Positions 34,264 to 45,537 of a stretch of DNA of 64,000 nucleotides are shown here, one piece after another. Below the pieces are notes generated by a model, which did no database searches, was not told where the DNA came from, and worked only from the letters and a program-made list of their open reading frames with translations. The DNA lies in the NCBI RefSeq assembly GCF_017939615.1, contig NZ_JAGKSR010000001.1, positions 2,356,001 to 2,420,000 on the forward strand. The letters are read 5' to 3'. This DNA comes from Microbacterium sp. BLY. GTDB lineage: Bacteria; Actinomycetota; Actinomycetes; Actinomycetales; Microbacteriaceae. The first letter of the stretch is position 1. Each line of letters starts with the position of its first letter. A program made the translations under genes and the position numbers.

Positions 34264-36336
34264 TCACTCCACCCGGAACAGGCGCATGGAGGTGCCGGGG
34301 ATCGGCAGGACGTCGCCGGGCGAGAACGTCTCCTCGGTCTCCGCCGGGCGCTCGTCGGCGCTCGACCAGAGGGACACGAAACGGCTCGCCCCCTCGATCT
34401 CCTTCGGCAGCGTGACGTCGATGGGCGCCTCCGTGCCGTGCACGATCAGGAGGATGCGGTTGGCGGCCTCCTTGTCCGGTGTGGAGGCCGCGACGTACTG
34501 GATCGTCCGGTTGCCGGGGTCGGTCCACTGCGCGGGCTCCATGGTGGCGCCGTCCTGGTCGTACCAGTCCATGACAGAGGCGTTGGGGATGTGCTCGCCG
34601 AGCCGGGCATAGCGACCGGGGCGCAGCGCCGGGTTCTCCCGGCGGAGACGGGTGAGTCGTGCCACGTGGGCACGGAGGTCGTCCTGCCACGGTTCGACCT
34701 CCCAGGACAGCCAGGAGACCGGGGAGTCCTGCGCGTAGGCGTTGTTGTTGCCGCGCTGGGTCCGGCCGACCTCGTCGCCGGCGGTGAGCATCGGGATCCC
34801 GGCGGAGAGGAGGAGCGTGCCGAGCAGATTGCGCATCGCCTTGCGCCGCGCGGCGAGGATCGCCGGGTCGTCGGTGGGCCCCTCCACGCCGTGGTTGAAG
34901 GACCGGTTGAGGTCGGCGCCGTCGCGGTTGTGCTCGCCGTTCGCCTCGTTGTGCTTGACGTCGTACGAGACGAGGTCGTGGAGGGTGAAGCCGTCGTGCG
35001 CGGTGACGAAGTTGACGCTCGCCAGGGGCCCGCGCTGCTCGCTGAAGGTGTTCGACGAGCCGGCGAGCCGGGTGGCGAAGCCGCCGATCCCGACCGGCGC
35101 GGATGCCCGACGGGCGTAGTCGATGTCGCTCAGCCAGAAGTTGCGCACGCGGTCCCGGTAGCGATCGTTCCACTCGTGCCAGCCGGCCGGGAAGTTGCCC
35201 GTCTGCCAGCCGCCCAGACCGACGTCCCACGGCTCGGCGATGAGCTTGGTGTCGGCGAGCACGGGGTCGGCCGCGATGGCCTGCAGGAGCGGATGGTCCG
35301 GGGTGTACGCGTGCGACGCGTCCCGGGCGATGGCGGTCGCCAGATCGAACCGGAAGCCGTCGATCTGCATCTCCTCGGCCCAGTACCGCAGGGAATCGAG
35401 GACCAGGCGCGCCGCCGCATCCGTCGCCGTGTTCAGCGTGTTCCCGCATCCCGTGGTGTCGATGTAGGCGCCGGTCGCGTCCTGTCGGTAATAGCTCGCG
35501 TTGTCGATGCCGCGGAGACTGGAGCGCGGACCCCCGATGCCCTCCTCGGAGGTGTGGTTGTAGACCACGTCCAGGATCACCTCGAGACCGGCCTCGTGCA
35601 GCAGGCGCACCATCCCCTTGAACTCGGCGATGATCGCCTCGGGGCCGCGTTTGCGAGCGTCCTCCGTCGCGTAGGCGGTGTGCGGTGTGAAGTAGTTCAG
35701 GGTGTTGTAGCCCCAGTAGTTGGTCAGCCCGCGCTCGAGGAGGCGCGGTTCGGGGACGAAGGCGTGGATGGGGAGCAGCTCCACCGCCGTCACGCCGAGC
35801 TCGTGCAGATGCGCGATCATCGCGGGATGGGCGAGACCCGCATAGGTGCCGTGCAACGCCGGCGGGATATCGGGGTGACGCTTGGTGAGACCCTTCAGAT
35901 GCCCCTCGTAGATCACGGTGCGGTCCGTCGGGATGCGCGGCTTGGTCGACGCGCCCCAGTCGAAGCCGTCTTCGATGACCACGCCGCGCCACTCCTGATA
36001 GCCGTGCCCCTGGGCGAGACCACGGGCGTACGGGTCGATGAGCAGGGTCTCCGGGTTGAAGGTGTTGCCGGGGCCGTGGGGCCCCTCGACACGCAGCGCG
36101 TAGCGCACGCCCGGCTGCAGCAGCGGCGTCGTGACCTCCCAGACACCGCCGGGACGGCGCTCCAGTGCGGCCTGATCGACCACCCAGTCGAGGTCCGTCG
36201 CGTCGAACACGACCAGCTCCACGGCGGAGGCGTTCTGCGACCACACCCGCAGCGTGCCGCCGTCGTCGTGCAGACGGACGCCGAGATTGTCCAGGACCGG
36301 ACCACCGGGCACGACGGAGACGCGGGACGCAGGCAT
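34264..36336 (-). CDS. glgX: Glycogen debranching enzyme GlgX
   Basis: Hydrolyses alpha-1,6 branches of limit dextrins; related to isoamylase. The 690-residue protein has an N-terminal CBM48-like domain (about 10-110, LGVRLHDDGGTLRVWSQNASAVEL). The GH13 barrel has the nucleophile Asp in DGFRFDLATAIAR near 331, the Glu in KLIAEPWDVG near 365 and the third acid in FVTAHDGFTLHDLVSYD near 440. The segment GLTNYWGYNTLNYFTP is typical. It ends 65 bases before glgE begins, same strand, and has a leaderless-type TAGGGT promoter. Sitting beside synthesis genes suggests turnover control of the same polymer. Confidence 0.95.
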   Translation of the reverse strand: MPASRVSVVPGGPVLDNLGVRLHDDGGTLRVWSQNASAVELVVFDATDLDWVVDQAALERRPGGVWEVTTPLLQPGVRYALRVEGPHGPGNTFNPETLLIDPYARGLAQGHGYQEWRGVVIEDGFDWGASTKPRIPTDRTVIYEGHLKGLTKRHPDIPPALHGTYAGLAHPAMIAHLHELGVTAVELLPIHAFVPEPRLLERGLTNYWGYNTLNYFTPHTAYATEDARKRGPEAIIAEFKGMVRLLHEAGLEVILDVVYNHTSEEGIGGPRSSLRGIDNASYYRQDATGAYIDTTGCGNTLNTATDAAARLVLDSLRYWAEEMQIDGFRFDLATAIARDASHAYTPDHPLLQAIAADPVLADTKLIAEPWDVGLGGWQTGNFPAGWHEWNDRYRDRVRNFWLSDIDYARRASAPVGIGGFATRLAGSSNTFSEQRGPLASVNFVTAHDGFTLHDLVSYDVKHNEANGEHNRDGADLNRSFNHGVEGPTDDPAILAARRKAMRNLLGTLLLSAGIPMLTAGDEVGRTQRGNNNAYAQDSPVSWLSWEVEPWQDDLRAHVARLTRLRRENPALRPGRYARLGEHIPNASVMDWYDQDGATMEPAQWTDPGNRTIQYVAASTPDKEAANRILLIVHGTEAPIDVTLPKEIEGASRFVSLWSSADERPAETEETFSPGDVLPIPGTSMRLFRVE

Positions 36337-36342
36337 GAGTAC

Positions 36343-36348
36343 ACCCTA
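36343..36348 (-). promoter_or_regulatory. -10 hexamer TAGGGT, leaderless promoter of glgX
   Basis: TAGGGT ends exactly six bases before the glgX ATG. No ribosome site is visible. The cysteine desulfurase gene diverges from here with its own weaker hexamer GAGAAT (36426-36431) six bases before its ATG. Confidence 0.5.
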
Positions 36349-36437
36349 AACGTGCGGGCATTTCCATCGGATGACGAGCACCTCGCTCTCACCCGGGGGA
36401 GCGTGCCCCGTGCGCCGGATCGCGAGAGAATCGACGT

Positions 36438-37613
36438 ATGCGGCACTATCTCGACCATGCGGCGACCACCCCGCTGCGCCCCGAGGCCAGAGACGCCTGG
36501 CTCGAGGCGTCGGGGATCGTCGGCAACGCCTCGTCCACGCACGGCGCGGGTCAGGACGCGCGGCGCCTGCTGGAGGAGTCCCGCGAACGCGTGGCCGCGG
36601 TCCTGGATGCCGACCCGATCGAGATCGTCCTCACGTCCGGCGGGACCGAGTCGATCAACCTCGCGCTGCAGGGGCTGTGGCAGTCGCGGCCGTCGGAGAG
36701 CGATGCGGTCGTGATCCCGGACGGCGAGCATCACGCGACGATGGACACGGTGGGGGCGCTCGAGTCTGATGGCGCGGTGCTCCGCCCCGTCCCGGTGTCG
36801 GCGACCGCCCGGATCGACGCAGACCGCTTCGCCGCCGCGCTGCCGGGCGCGGCCCTCGCGACGGCGCTCGTGGCGAACAACGAGACCGGCACCGTGAACG
36901 ACGCGGCGGCGCTGGCCGAGGCCGCCGCCCACGCCGCCGTGCCCCTGCACCTGGACGCCGTCGCCGCACTCGGGCATGTCCCGCTGTCGTTCCGCGCTCT
37001 GCGGGGACCCGCCGCGGACGGTGCGGGATTGGTCGCCCTGAGCATCGCGGGCCACAAGGTCGGCGCCCCCGTGGGCGTCGGGGCTCTGGTGGTCGCACGG
37101 TCGGCGCGCCTCGCGCCGCTCCTCCGGGGCGGCGGTCAGCAGCGCGGACTCCGTGCCGGCACCCAGGACGTGCCGGGAGCGGCGGCACTGGCCGTCGCGC
37201 TGGAGCTCGCCGAACGGGAGCGCGCAGCGGAGGACGACCGCGTGGGGGCGCTCCGCGACCGTCTCGTCGACGGGGTCCGCGCGCGTGTGCCCGCGGTCGA
37301 GCTCCTCGGTGACCCCGTGCACCGCCTCCCCGGCACCGCCCACCTCCTCTTCCCCGGCGCGGTGGGGGAGAGCCTGCTGTTCCTCCTGGACATGGCCGGG
37401 GTCTCCGCGTCCACCGGCTCCGCGTGCCAGGCCGGAGTCGCCGAGCCCTCCCACGTCGTGATGGCGATGGGCCGCAGCGAAGCGGAAGCCCGCAGCGTCC
37501 TGCGGTTCTCCCTCGGACGCACCTCGACGGACGACGACGTCGATGCGGTGCTCGCGGCGATCGCCGAGGCGTATGAGCGGGCGTCCGGGTCCCGTGCAGG
37601 CGCGCACTCGTAG
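36438..37613 (+). CDS. Cysteine desulfurase
   Basis: A PLP enzyme that takes sulfur from cysteine as a persulfide for Fe-S clusters and tRNA thiolation. The 391 residues show YLDHAATTPLRPEA at the start, GNASSTHGAGQDAR, the TSGGTESINLAL motif, the PLP Lys near 208 in SIAGHKVGAP, and the mobile-loop Cys near 330 in STGSACQAGV. The motif and loop fit the IscS/NifS class. Only nine bases separate it from mnmA, which needs such a sulfur donor, so service to tRNA 2-thiouridine formation is likely. Confidence 0.93.
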   Translation: MRHYLDHAATTPLRPEARDAWLEASGIVGNASSTHGAGQDARRLLEESRERVAAVLDADPIEIVLTSGGTESINLALQGLWQSRPSESDAVVIPDGEHHATMDTVGALESDGAVLRPVPVSATARIDADRFAAALPGAALATALVANNETGTVNDAAALAEAAAHAAVPLHLDAVAALGHVPLSFRALRGPAADGAGLVALSIAGHKVGAPVGVGALVVARSARLAPLLRGGGQQRGLRAGTQDVPGAAALAVALELAERERAAEDDRVGALRDRLVDGVRARVPAVELLGDPVHRLPGTAHLLFPGAVGESLLFLLDMAGVSASTGSACQAGVAEPSHVVMAMGRSEAEARSVLRFSLGRTSTDDDVDAVLAAIAEAYERASGSRAGAHS

Positions 37614-37616
37614 ACT
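37611..37616 (+). promoter_or_regulatory. -10 hexamer TAGACT, leaderless promoter of mnmA
   Basis: TAGACT ends six bases before the mnmA ATG. Its first three bases are also the stop codon of the cysteine desulfurase gene. Confidence 0.55.
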
Positions 37617-37622
37617 GGACCC

Positions 37623-38720
37623 ATGCGGATCCTTGCGGCGATGAGCGGTGGCGTCGACTCCGCCGTGGCGGCCGCGCGGGCGGTCGAGGCGGGGCACGAC
37701 GTCGTCGGCGTGCACCTCGCGCTGTCCCGCGCGGGAGGCACGCTGCGCACGGGGAGCCGCGGCTGCTGCACCATCGAGGACGCGCTCGATGCGCGCCGCG
37801 CCGCCGACCTGCTCGGCATCCCTTTCTACGTCTGGGACTTCTCGGAGCGGTTCCGTGACGACGTGATCGACGACTTCGTCGCCGAGTACCGCGCCGGTCG
37901 TACGCCGAACCCGTGCATGCGGTGCAATGAGAAGATCAAGTTCGCGGCACTGTTGGAGCGCGCTCGGGAGCTCGGCTTCGATGCCGTGTGCACCGGGCAT
38001 TACGCCACTCTCGTCGACGGGCCGGACGGCCTCGAACTGCATCGCGCTTCCGACAACGCGAAGGACCAGTCCTATGTGCTCGGCGTGCTGACGGCCGCGC
38101 AGCTCGCGCACACCTACTTCCCGCTCGGCACGACCCCCTCGAAGGCGCTCGTGCGCGCGGAGGCGGAGCGGCGCGGCCTCAGCGTGGCGCAGAAGCCGGA
38201 CAGCCATGACATCTGCTTCATCCCGGACGGTGACACGCGGGGCTGGTTGGCTGAGAAGGTCGGCACCGCCACCGGGGAGATCGTCGACCGCACGGGAGCC
38301 GTGGTCGGTGAGCACGAGGGTGCCCACGCGTTCACCGTCGGCCAGCGACGCGGCCTCAAGCTCGGCGCCCCCGCGCCCGACGGCAAGCCGCGGTTCGTCC
38401 TCGAGGTGCGACCGGTGTCGAACACCGTCGTCGTCGGTCCGAAGGAAGCGCTGGCGATCGCCGAGATCGCGGGGGAGCGGTTCAGCTGGGCGGGGGCAGC
38501 GCCGACGGCGCGTACGTTCGCCTGCGACGTGCAGATCCGTGCCCACGCCGAGCCGGTCCCGGCCACGGCCTCGGTGACCGCGGAGGGCGTCCGGGTGGTT
38601 CCGGACAGCCCGCTCGACGGAGTCGCCCCCGGCCAGACGGCGGTGCTCTACGTCGGCACGCGTGTGCTCGGTCAGTTCACGATCGACACCACGGTGTCGG
38701 CGGTGCCGGTCGGCGCCTGA
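37623..38720 (+). CDS. mnmA: tRNA-specific 2-thiouridylase MnmA
   Basis: Puts sulfur at position 2 of the wobble uridine in tRNA for Lys, Glu and Gln. The 365-residue enzyme has the ATP-pyrophosphatase loop [12 protein letters not shown] (about 7-18). The catalytic Cys lies in [12 protein letters not shown] (about 97-108) and the second Cys in [13 protein letters not shown] near 198. The C-terminal beta-barrel includes GQRRGLKLG. All residues needed for activity are present. ATG with TAGACT at leaderless spacing. It lies between a desulfurase and ligA. Confidence 0.95.
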   Translation: MRILAAMSGGVDSAVAAARAVEAGHDVVGVHLALSRAGGTLRTGSRGCCTIEDALDARRAADLLGIPFYVWDFSERFRDDVIDDFVAEYRAGRTPNPCMRCNEKIKFAALLERARELGFDAVCTGHYATLVDGPDGLELHRASDNAKDQSYVLGVLTAAQLAHTYFPLGTTPSKALVRAEAERRGLSVAQKPDSHDICFIPDGDTRGWLAEKVGTATGEIVDRTGAVVGEHEGAHAFTVGQRRGLKLGAPAPDGKPRFVLEVRPVSNTVVVGPKEALAIAEIAGERFSWAGAAPTARTFACDVQIRAHAEPVPATASVTAEGVRVVPDSPLDGVAPGQTAVLYVGTRVLGQFTIDTTVSAVPVGA

Positions 38721-38750
38721 CGGCACCCGACGGATGTCGGCGACCGCTCC

Positions 38751-41078
<2,328 letters not shown>

Positions 41079-41081
41079 TCC

Positions 41082-41561
41082 TCAGGAGGTCTCCGGTGCC
41101 GCCGTGGTCGGAGCGAGGAACTGCAGCAGCCGCGGGGAGTCGTCGAAGCCGAGCCCGCGGTAGAGGCCGACGGCGGCCTCGCTCGAATGCACGGTGACGC
41201 GTTCGGCGCCGATCGACACGGCGTGCGCGCAGGCCGCCGCGACGAGTCCCCGGCCCGCACCCCGCCCTCGATACTCCGGCAGCACGAACACGCTCTGGAC
41301 GTCGGCGGAGATCCGGTCGGCCGCTCCGGGTCGCGGAACACGCGGGACGGAGGCCACCCAGGCGGCCCCGATCACGCGATCGTCGTCCGAGCGTGCCACG
41401 AACGCGACGTGCGTGCGCTCATGCGCCCGCCACCACTCCTCGAGCTCGACGGTGAAGGCCGCGAGCGATCGACCGGCCGTCAGCTCTGCCGGCACGTCCG
41501 CCCACTTCAGGGCGGCGAGCGCGGCGAGATCGTCCCAGCCGGCGCGGTCGATGCGCATCAT
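41082..41561 (-). CDS. GNAT family N-acetyltransferase
   Basis: A 159-residue acetyl-CoA-dependent acyltransferase. Motif A is VQSVFVLPEYRGRGAGRGLVAAACAHA (about 89-115), giving the pyrophosphate-binding Arg/Gly turn. Motif B follows with VHSSEAAVGLYRGLGF. N-terminal residues WDDLAALAALKWADVP are typical of the fold. Start is one of two adjacent ATG codons eight bases after the DEAD-box gene, so it is probably in the same transcript. The acceptor is unknown. Confidence 0.85.
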   Translation of the reverse strand: MMRIDRAGWDDLAALAALKWADVPAELTAGRSLAAFTVELEEWWRAHERTHVAFVARSDDDRVIGAAWVASVPRVPRPGAADRISADVQSVFVLPEYRGRGAGRGLVAAACAHAVSIGAERVTVHSSEAAVGLYRGLGFDDSPRLLQFLAPTTAAPETS

Positions 41562-41569
41562 GCGTCCGT

Positions 41570-43426
41570 TCAGGCCTTGTGGCGGGGCTTCCGGAACGGC
41601 TTGTCGTCGCGCTCACGGTGTGCCGGGCGCTCGTCGCGGTCGCGTCGGTCGGTCCGCTCCCGCTGGTCGTATCGCGGGGAGCGTCCGCGACCGTCGCCGT
41701 CGCGCGACGACCCACCGCGCCGTGCACCGGGACCGCGGTCGGGGGCGATCTCGATCAGCCGGCCGGAGATGCGCGTGTCGCGGAGCTTGTCGAGGACGGC
41801 CGGGTCGAGGTTCGCCGGGAGCTCGACGATCGAGAAGTCGGGGCGGATGTTGATCGCGCCGAAGTCGTCGCGACCGAGTCCTCCCTCGTTCGCGAGGGCG
41901 CCGACGATCTGCCGCGGCTCGACGCGGTGACGACGGCCGACCTCGATCCGGTACGGCGTGTAGTCGCCGCGGCCACGGCGTTCGCGGGGTTCGCGAGGCT
42001 CTCGCGTCTGACGCTCGCGCGCCGGCCGGTTGTCGGCGGCGATCGCCTGGGAGAGGGCGTCGTCGGCCGGGTCGAGCAGCAGCGGTGTGGCGCCCTGCGC
42101 GACGACCGCGAGGGCTGCGGCGACGTCGCCCTCCGGCACGTCGTGATGCCGGACGTAGTGGGCGATGATGTCGCGGAACGCGTCGATGCGCGACGTCTCA
42201 GAGAGCGCGGTCGTGATCGCGTCATCGAAGCGGGCGAGCCGGGTCGTATTCACGTCCTCGGTGCTCGGCAGCTGCATCTGCGCGGGCTGCTGACGCGTCG
42301 CCTTCTCGATGTGCTTGAGCAGGTAGCGCTCGCGCGGGGTGATGAAGCTGATCGCGTCGCCCGTCCGACCGGCCCGCCCGGTCCGTCCGATGCGGTGGAC
42401 GTAGGACTCGGTGTCGGTGGGGATGTCGAAGTTGACGACGTGGCTGATGCGCTCGACGTCGAGTCCGCGGGCGGCGACGTCCGTGGCGACGAGGATATCG
42501 AGCTTGCCGTCCTTGAGCTGGTTGACGCTGCGCTCGCGCTGCACCTGCGGCACGTCGCCGTTGATCGCCGCGGCGGAGTATCCGCGGGCACGGAGTTTCT
42601 CGGCCAGGGTCTCGGTCTCGTTCTTCGTACGGACGAAGACGATCATCCCGTCGAAGTTCTCGACCTCGAGGATGCGGGTCAGGGCGTCGACCTTCTGCGC
42701 GTAGGACACGACGAGGTAGCGCTGGGTGATGTTCGTGTTGGTCGCCGTCTTGGACTTGACGGTGATCTCTTCCGGGTCGCGCAGGTACTGCTGGGCGAGA
42801 CGGCGGATCTGCGCGGGCATCGTCGCCGAGAAGAGAGCGACCTGCTTCTCCTCGGGGGTCTGAGCGAGGATCTGCTCGACGTCCTCCGCGAAGCCCATCT
42901 TCAGCATCTCGTCCGCCTCGTCGAGGACGAGGTACTGCAGTTCGGAGAGGTCGAGCGTCCCCTTGGCCAGGTGGTCCATGATGCGGCCGGGCGTTCCGAC
43001 GACGACGTGGACGCCGCGGCGCAGGGCGGACAGCTGCACCCCGTAGCCCTGGCCGCCGTAGACGGGGAGGACGTGCACCCCCTTCATACGGGAGGCGTAG
43101 GACTCGAACGCTTCGCAGACCTGCAGGGCGAGTTCGCGGGTCGGCGCGAGGACGAGTGCCTGCGGCGTCTTCTGGGCGACGTCGAGCCGTTCGAGGACGG
43201 GAAGCGCGAAGGCGGCGGTCTTGCCGGTTCCGGTCTGCGCCATGCCGACTACGTCACGGCCGGCGAGAAGGGTCGGAATGGTCGCGGCCTGGATGGGAGA
43301 CGGGGTCTCGTAGCCGAGGTCCTTGATGGCCTTGAGGACCGGACCGGTGATGCCGAGGTCCTCGAATCCGGGGGTGGCAGGGGACTCGTCGGGGGCGTCG
43401 GCGGGGGGCACTTCTTCAGGGGTCAC
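41570..43426 (-). CDS. deaD: DEAD-box ATP-dependent RNA helicase (DeaD/CsdA type)
   Basis: Unwinds RNA, typically in ribosome assembly and cold adaptation. The Q motif is GFEDLGITGPVLKAIKDLGYETPSPIQ (about 20-46), motif I AQTGTGKT (about 63-70), motif II DEAD, motif III SAT, and motif VI YVHRIGRTGRAGR. After the helicase core lies a DbpA-type RNA-binding domain (about 468-550, YRIEVGRRHRVEPRQIVGALANEGGLG). An Arg/Asp/Gly-rich disordered tail (about 555-618) completes the 618 residues. GTG with TACCCT at leaderless spacing. A GNAT gene follows. Confidence 0.94.
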   Translation of the reverse strand: MTPEEVPPADAPDESPATPGFEDLGITGPVLKAIKDLGYETPSPIQAATIPTLLAGRDVVGMAQTGTGKTAAFALPVLERLDVAQKTPQALVLAPTRELALQVCEAFESYASRMKGVHVLPVYGGQGYGVQLSALRRGVHVVVGTPGRIMDHLAKGTLDLSELQYLVLDEADEMLKMGFAEDVEQILAQTPEEKQVALFSATMPAQIRRLAQQYLRDPEEITVKSKTATNTNITQRYLVVSYAQKVDALTRILEVENFDGMIVFVRTKNETETLAEKLRARGYSAAAINGDVPQVQRERSVNQLKDGKLDILVATDVAARGLDVERISHVVNFDIPTDTESYVHRIGRTGRAGRTGDAISFITPRERYLLKHIEKATRQQPAQMQLPSTEDVNTTRLARFDDAITTALSETSRIDAFRDIIAHYVRHHDVPEGDVAAALAVVAQGATPLLLDPADDALSQAIAADNRPARERQTREPREPRERRGRGDYTPYRIEVGRRHRVEPRQIVGALANEGGLGRDDFGAINIRPDFSIVELPANLDPAVLDKLRDTRISGRLIEIAPDRGPGARRGGSSRDGDGRGRSPRYDQRERTDRRDRDERPAHRERDDKPFRKPRHKA

Positions 43427-43432
43427 TTCCCA

Positions 43433-43438
43433 AGGGTA
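43433..43438 (-). promoter_or_regulatory. -10 hexamer TACCCT, leaderless promoter of the DEAD-box helicase gene
   Basis: TACCCT ends exactly six bases before the helicase GTG, in the 46-base gap behind the acyl-CoA ligase gene. Confidence 0.5.
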
Positions 43439-43472
43439 GCGCGCCTGGCCGCCCGCTTCCTGTGGGGCGGGC

Positions 43473-45173
43473 TCAGACGCCGGACGTGAGGGCGAGCAGC
43501 TTCTCCTTCACCTGCCGGCGGAGCACCTTCCCGATCAGCGACTTCGGCAGCTCGTCCACGACGAAGACCCGGCGCGGCACCTTGTACGGGGTGAGGATGC
43601 TGCGGGCGTACTCGCGGATCGCTTCGACGTCGACATCGGCCCCGGGGTCGACGACGATCGCCGCGACGACTTCCTCGCCCGAGTGGTCGCTGGGCAGCCC
43701 GACGACCGCGGCGTCGGTGACCGACGGGTGCTGACGCAGCGCGTTCTCCACCTCCGTGGGGGCGACGTTGAAACCCCCGGTGATGATGAGTTCCTTGATG
43801 CGGTCGACGATGCGCACGAAGCCGGCGTCGTCGATCGTGACGATGTCGCCCGTGCGGTACCACCCGTCGACGAAGACGGCCTCGGTCTCCTCGGGCTTGC
43901 CGTAGTACCCGGAGAAGACCTGAGGGCCCCGCACGATGAGCTCGCCGGCGGAACCGGCTGGGACATCTTCGGTGGGATTCTCCGGATCGACGACGCGGCA
44001 CTCGGTCCCGGGGAGGGGGAGGCCCACCGTGCCGGGGACGCGGTTGTCGGCGACCGGGTTCGCCATGAGGACGGGCGAGCATTCGCTGAGACCGTAGCCC
44101 TCGACGAGGTAGCCGTGCGTGGCGGCCTCGAAGGGCACGACGAGTTCATGCGGCAGGGCCATCGCGCCCGAGATCGCCACCTCGATGCCGTCGAGCGACA
44201 CGCCCTTGGCGTTCGCGGCGGTGAGCAGCCGATCCGCGATCGGCGGGACCAGCGGGAGGAAGGTGGCCGGGTGCTTCTTGACGACGTCGAGCACGAGGTC
44301 CGGATCGAACTTCGGGAACAGCACGAGGCGCGCTCCCATTGACATCGCGAAGGTGAGGCAGAGCGTCAGCCCGTACGCATGGAACATCGGCAGCACCGCG
44401 TAGACCACGCAGCCCTTGCCGCGCTGGATCGACGGGACCCAGGCCTGGGACTGTGCCGCGTTGGCGAGCAGGTTGCGATGGGTGAGGGCGGCGCCCTTCG
44501 GCGTGCCCGTGGTCCCGGACGTGTACTGGATGATCGCCAGGTCATCCGTGTCGGGCTGCGGATGCGAGGCGGGGATCGGGGTGCTGGCCACCACCGACTC
44601 CCACAGCACGGTGCCGCGGACGCGTTCGGTCAGCGCGGCCCGCGACTCCCTGGCCTTCGCGACGGGCAGGCGGAGGGCGAAGCGGGTGAGGGCCGGCATG
44701 GCGCGCGTGACATCCACGGACACGAGGGTCGAGACGGCCAGGTCGCTCGGGAACTCCTGCACCGTCGCGACGACCTTGTTCCAGACGATCGCGTGCTTGG
44801 CGCCGTGATCTTCGAACTGCTTGCGCAGCTCGCGCGGGGTGTAGAGCGGGTTGTGCTCGACGACGACGGCGCCGAGCCGGAGCACGGCGTAGAAGGCGAT
44901 GATGTGCTGCGGGCAGTTCGGCAGCACGATCGCGACCGGGTCGCCCGCGCGGACGCCGAGATCACGGAGCCCCGCCGCGGCGCGATCGATCGCCTCCTGC
45001 AGCTGCGCGTAGGTCGTCTCCCTGCCGAAGAACTGCAGGGCGGGGGCATCGGGATAGTCCCGCGCCGACGCGGCGACGATGTCCACGAGGGAGCCGCTGA
45101 CGGGGGCGAGGTCCTCCGGGACGCCGTCGGCGTAGCTGGCGATCCACGGGCGAGGGGGCTGGAACGTGCTCAC
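43473..45173 (-). CDS. Long-chain fatty-acid-CoA ligase (AMP-binding, FadD-like)
   Basis: Activates fatty acids with ATP to acyl-AMP and then acyl-CoA. The 566-residue ANL enzyme has the P-loop YTSGTTGTPKGAALTHRN (about 208-225), VEGYGLSECSPV near 352, the adenylate-binding YRTGDIVTIDDAGFVRIVDRIKELIITGGFNV, and the C-terminal catalytic Lys in PKSLIGKVLRRQV. GTG at 45173 is supported by TATGCT six bases upstream; a start 17 codons earlier was rejected. Divergent from gatCAB. Length and motifs fit long-chain substrates, but chain length is not proven. Confidence 0.9.
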   Translation of the reverse strand: MSTFQPPRPWIASYADGVPEDLAPVSGSLVDIVAASARDYPDAPALQFFGRETTYAQLQEAIDRAAAGLRDLGVRAGDPVAIVLPNCPQHIIAFYAVLRLGAVVVEHNPLYTPRELRKQFEDHGAKHAIVWNKVVATVQEFPSDLAVSTLVSVDVTRAMPALTRFALRLPVAKARESRAALTERVRGTVLWESVVASTPIPASHPQPDTDDLAIIQYTSGTTGTPKGAALTHRNLLANAAQSQAWVPSIQRGKGCVVYAVLPMFHAYGLTLCLTFAMSMGARLVLFPKFDPDLVLDVVKKHPATFLPLVPPIADRLLTAANAKGVSLDGIEVAISGAMALPHELVVPFEAATHGYLVEGYGLSECSPVLMANPVADNRVPGTVGLPLPGTECRVVDPENPTEDVPAGSAGELIVRGPQVFSGYYGKPEETEAVFVDGWYRTGDIVTIDDAGFVRIVDRIKELIITGGFNVAPTEVENALRQHPSVTDAAVVGLPSDHSGEEVVAAIVVDPGADVDVEAIREYARSILTPYKVPRRVFVVDELPKSLIGKVLRRQVKEKLLALTSGV

Positions 45174-45179
45174 GCGCCC

Positions 45180-45231
45180 AGCATAGGCGGGACGTGCCGC
45201 GCCGAGCGGTGGGCGGCACGGCAACTAGACT
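45180..45231. promoter_or_regulatory. Divergent leaderless promoters of the acyl-CoA ligase gene and gatCAB
   Basis: On the minus strand TATGCT (45180-45185) ends six bases before the ligase GTG. On the plus strand TAGACT (45226-45231) ends six bases before the gatC GTG. The 40 bases between the two hexamers must hold both -35 regions. Confidence 0.55.
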
Positions 45232-45237
45232 GAGGGC

Positions 45238-45537
45238 GTGTCTGAAATCACCCCTGATCTTGTGCGCCATCTCGGCGTGCTCGCGCGCATCCAGCTGAAC
45301 GACGACGAGGTGACACGGCTCACGGGCCAGCTCGACGCCATCGTCGACAACATCGCCAAGGTGTCCGAGGTCGCGACCGCCGATGTCGCGGCGACCAGCC
45401 ACCCGATCCCGCTGAGCAACGTTTTCCGTCCCGACGCGGTGGGCGAGACGCTCACGCACGAGCAGGTGCTGCAGAACGCCCCGGACCAGGCCGACGGCCG
45501 GTTCCGCGTCACCGCGATCCTGGGAGAAGAGCAGTGA
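45238..45537 (+). CDS. gatC: Aspartyl/glutamyl-tRNA amidotransferase subunit C
   Basis: Small subunit that clamps GatA and GatB together in the transamidosome. The 99-residue length is typical. [36 protein letters not shown] (about 4-39) is the GatC helical region, and [23 protein letters not shown] the conserved extended part that wraps the partner. GTG start, leaderless-type promoter. Its last four bases overlap gatA (GTGA). It heads gatC-gatA-gatB. Confidence 0.95.
   Translation: MSEITPDLVRHLGVLARIQLNDDEVTRLTGQLDAIVDNIAKVSEVATADVAATSHPIPLSNVFRPDAVGETLTHEQVLQNAPDQADGRFRVTAILGEEQ

Noticed and set aside
35913-38726. Minus-strand open frame of 937 codons opposite the desulfurase and mnmA
   Set aside because: Both genes on the plus strand have full catalytic motifs. 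The opposite frame only becomes protein-like where it enters glgX in the wrong frame.
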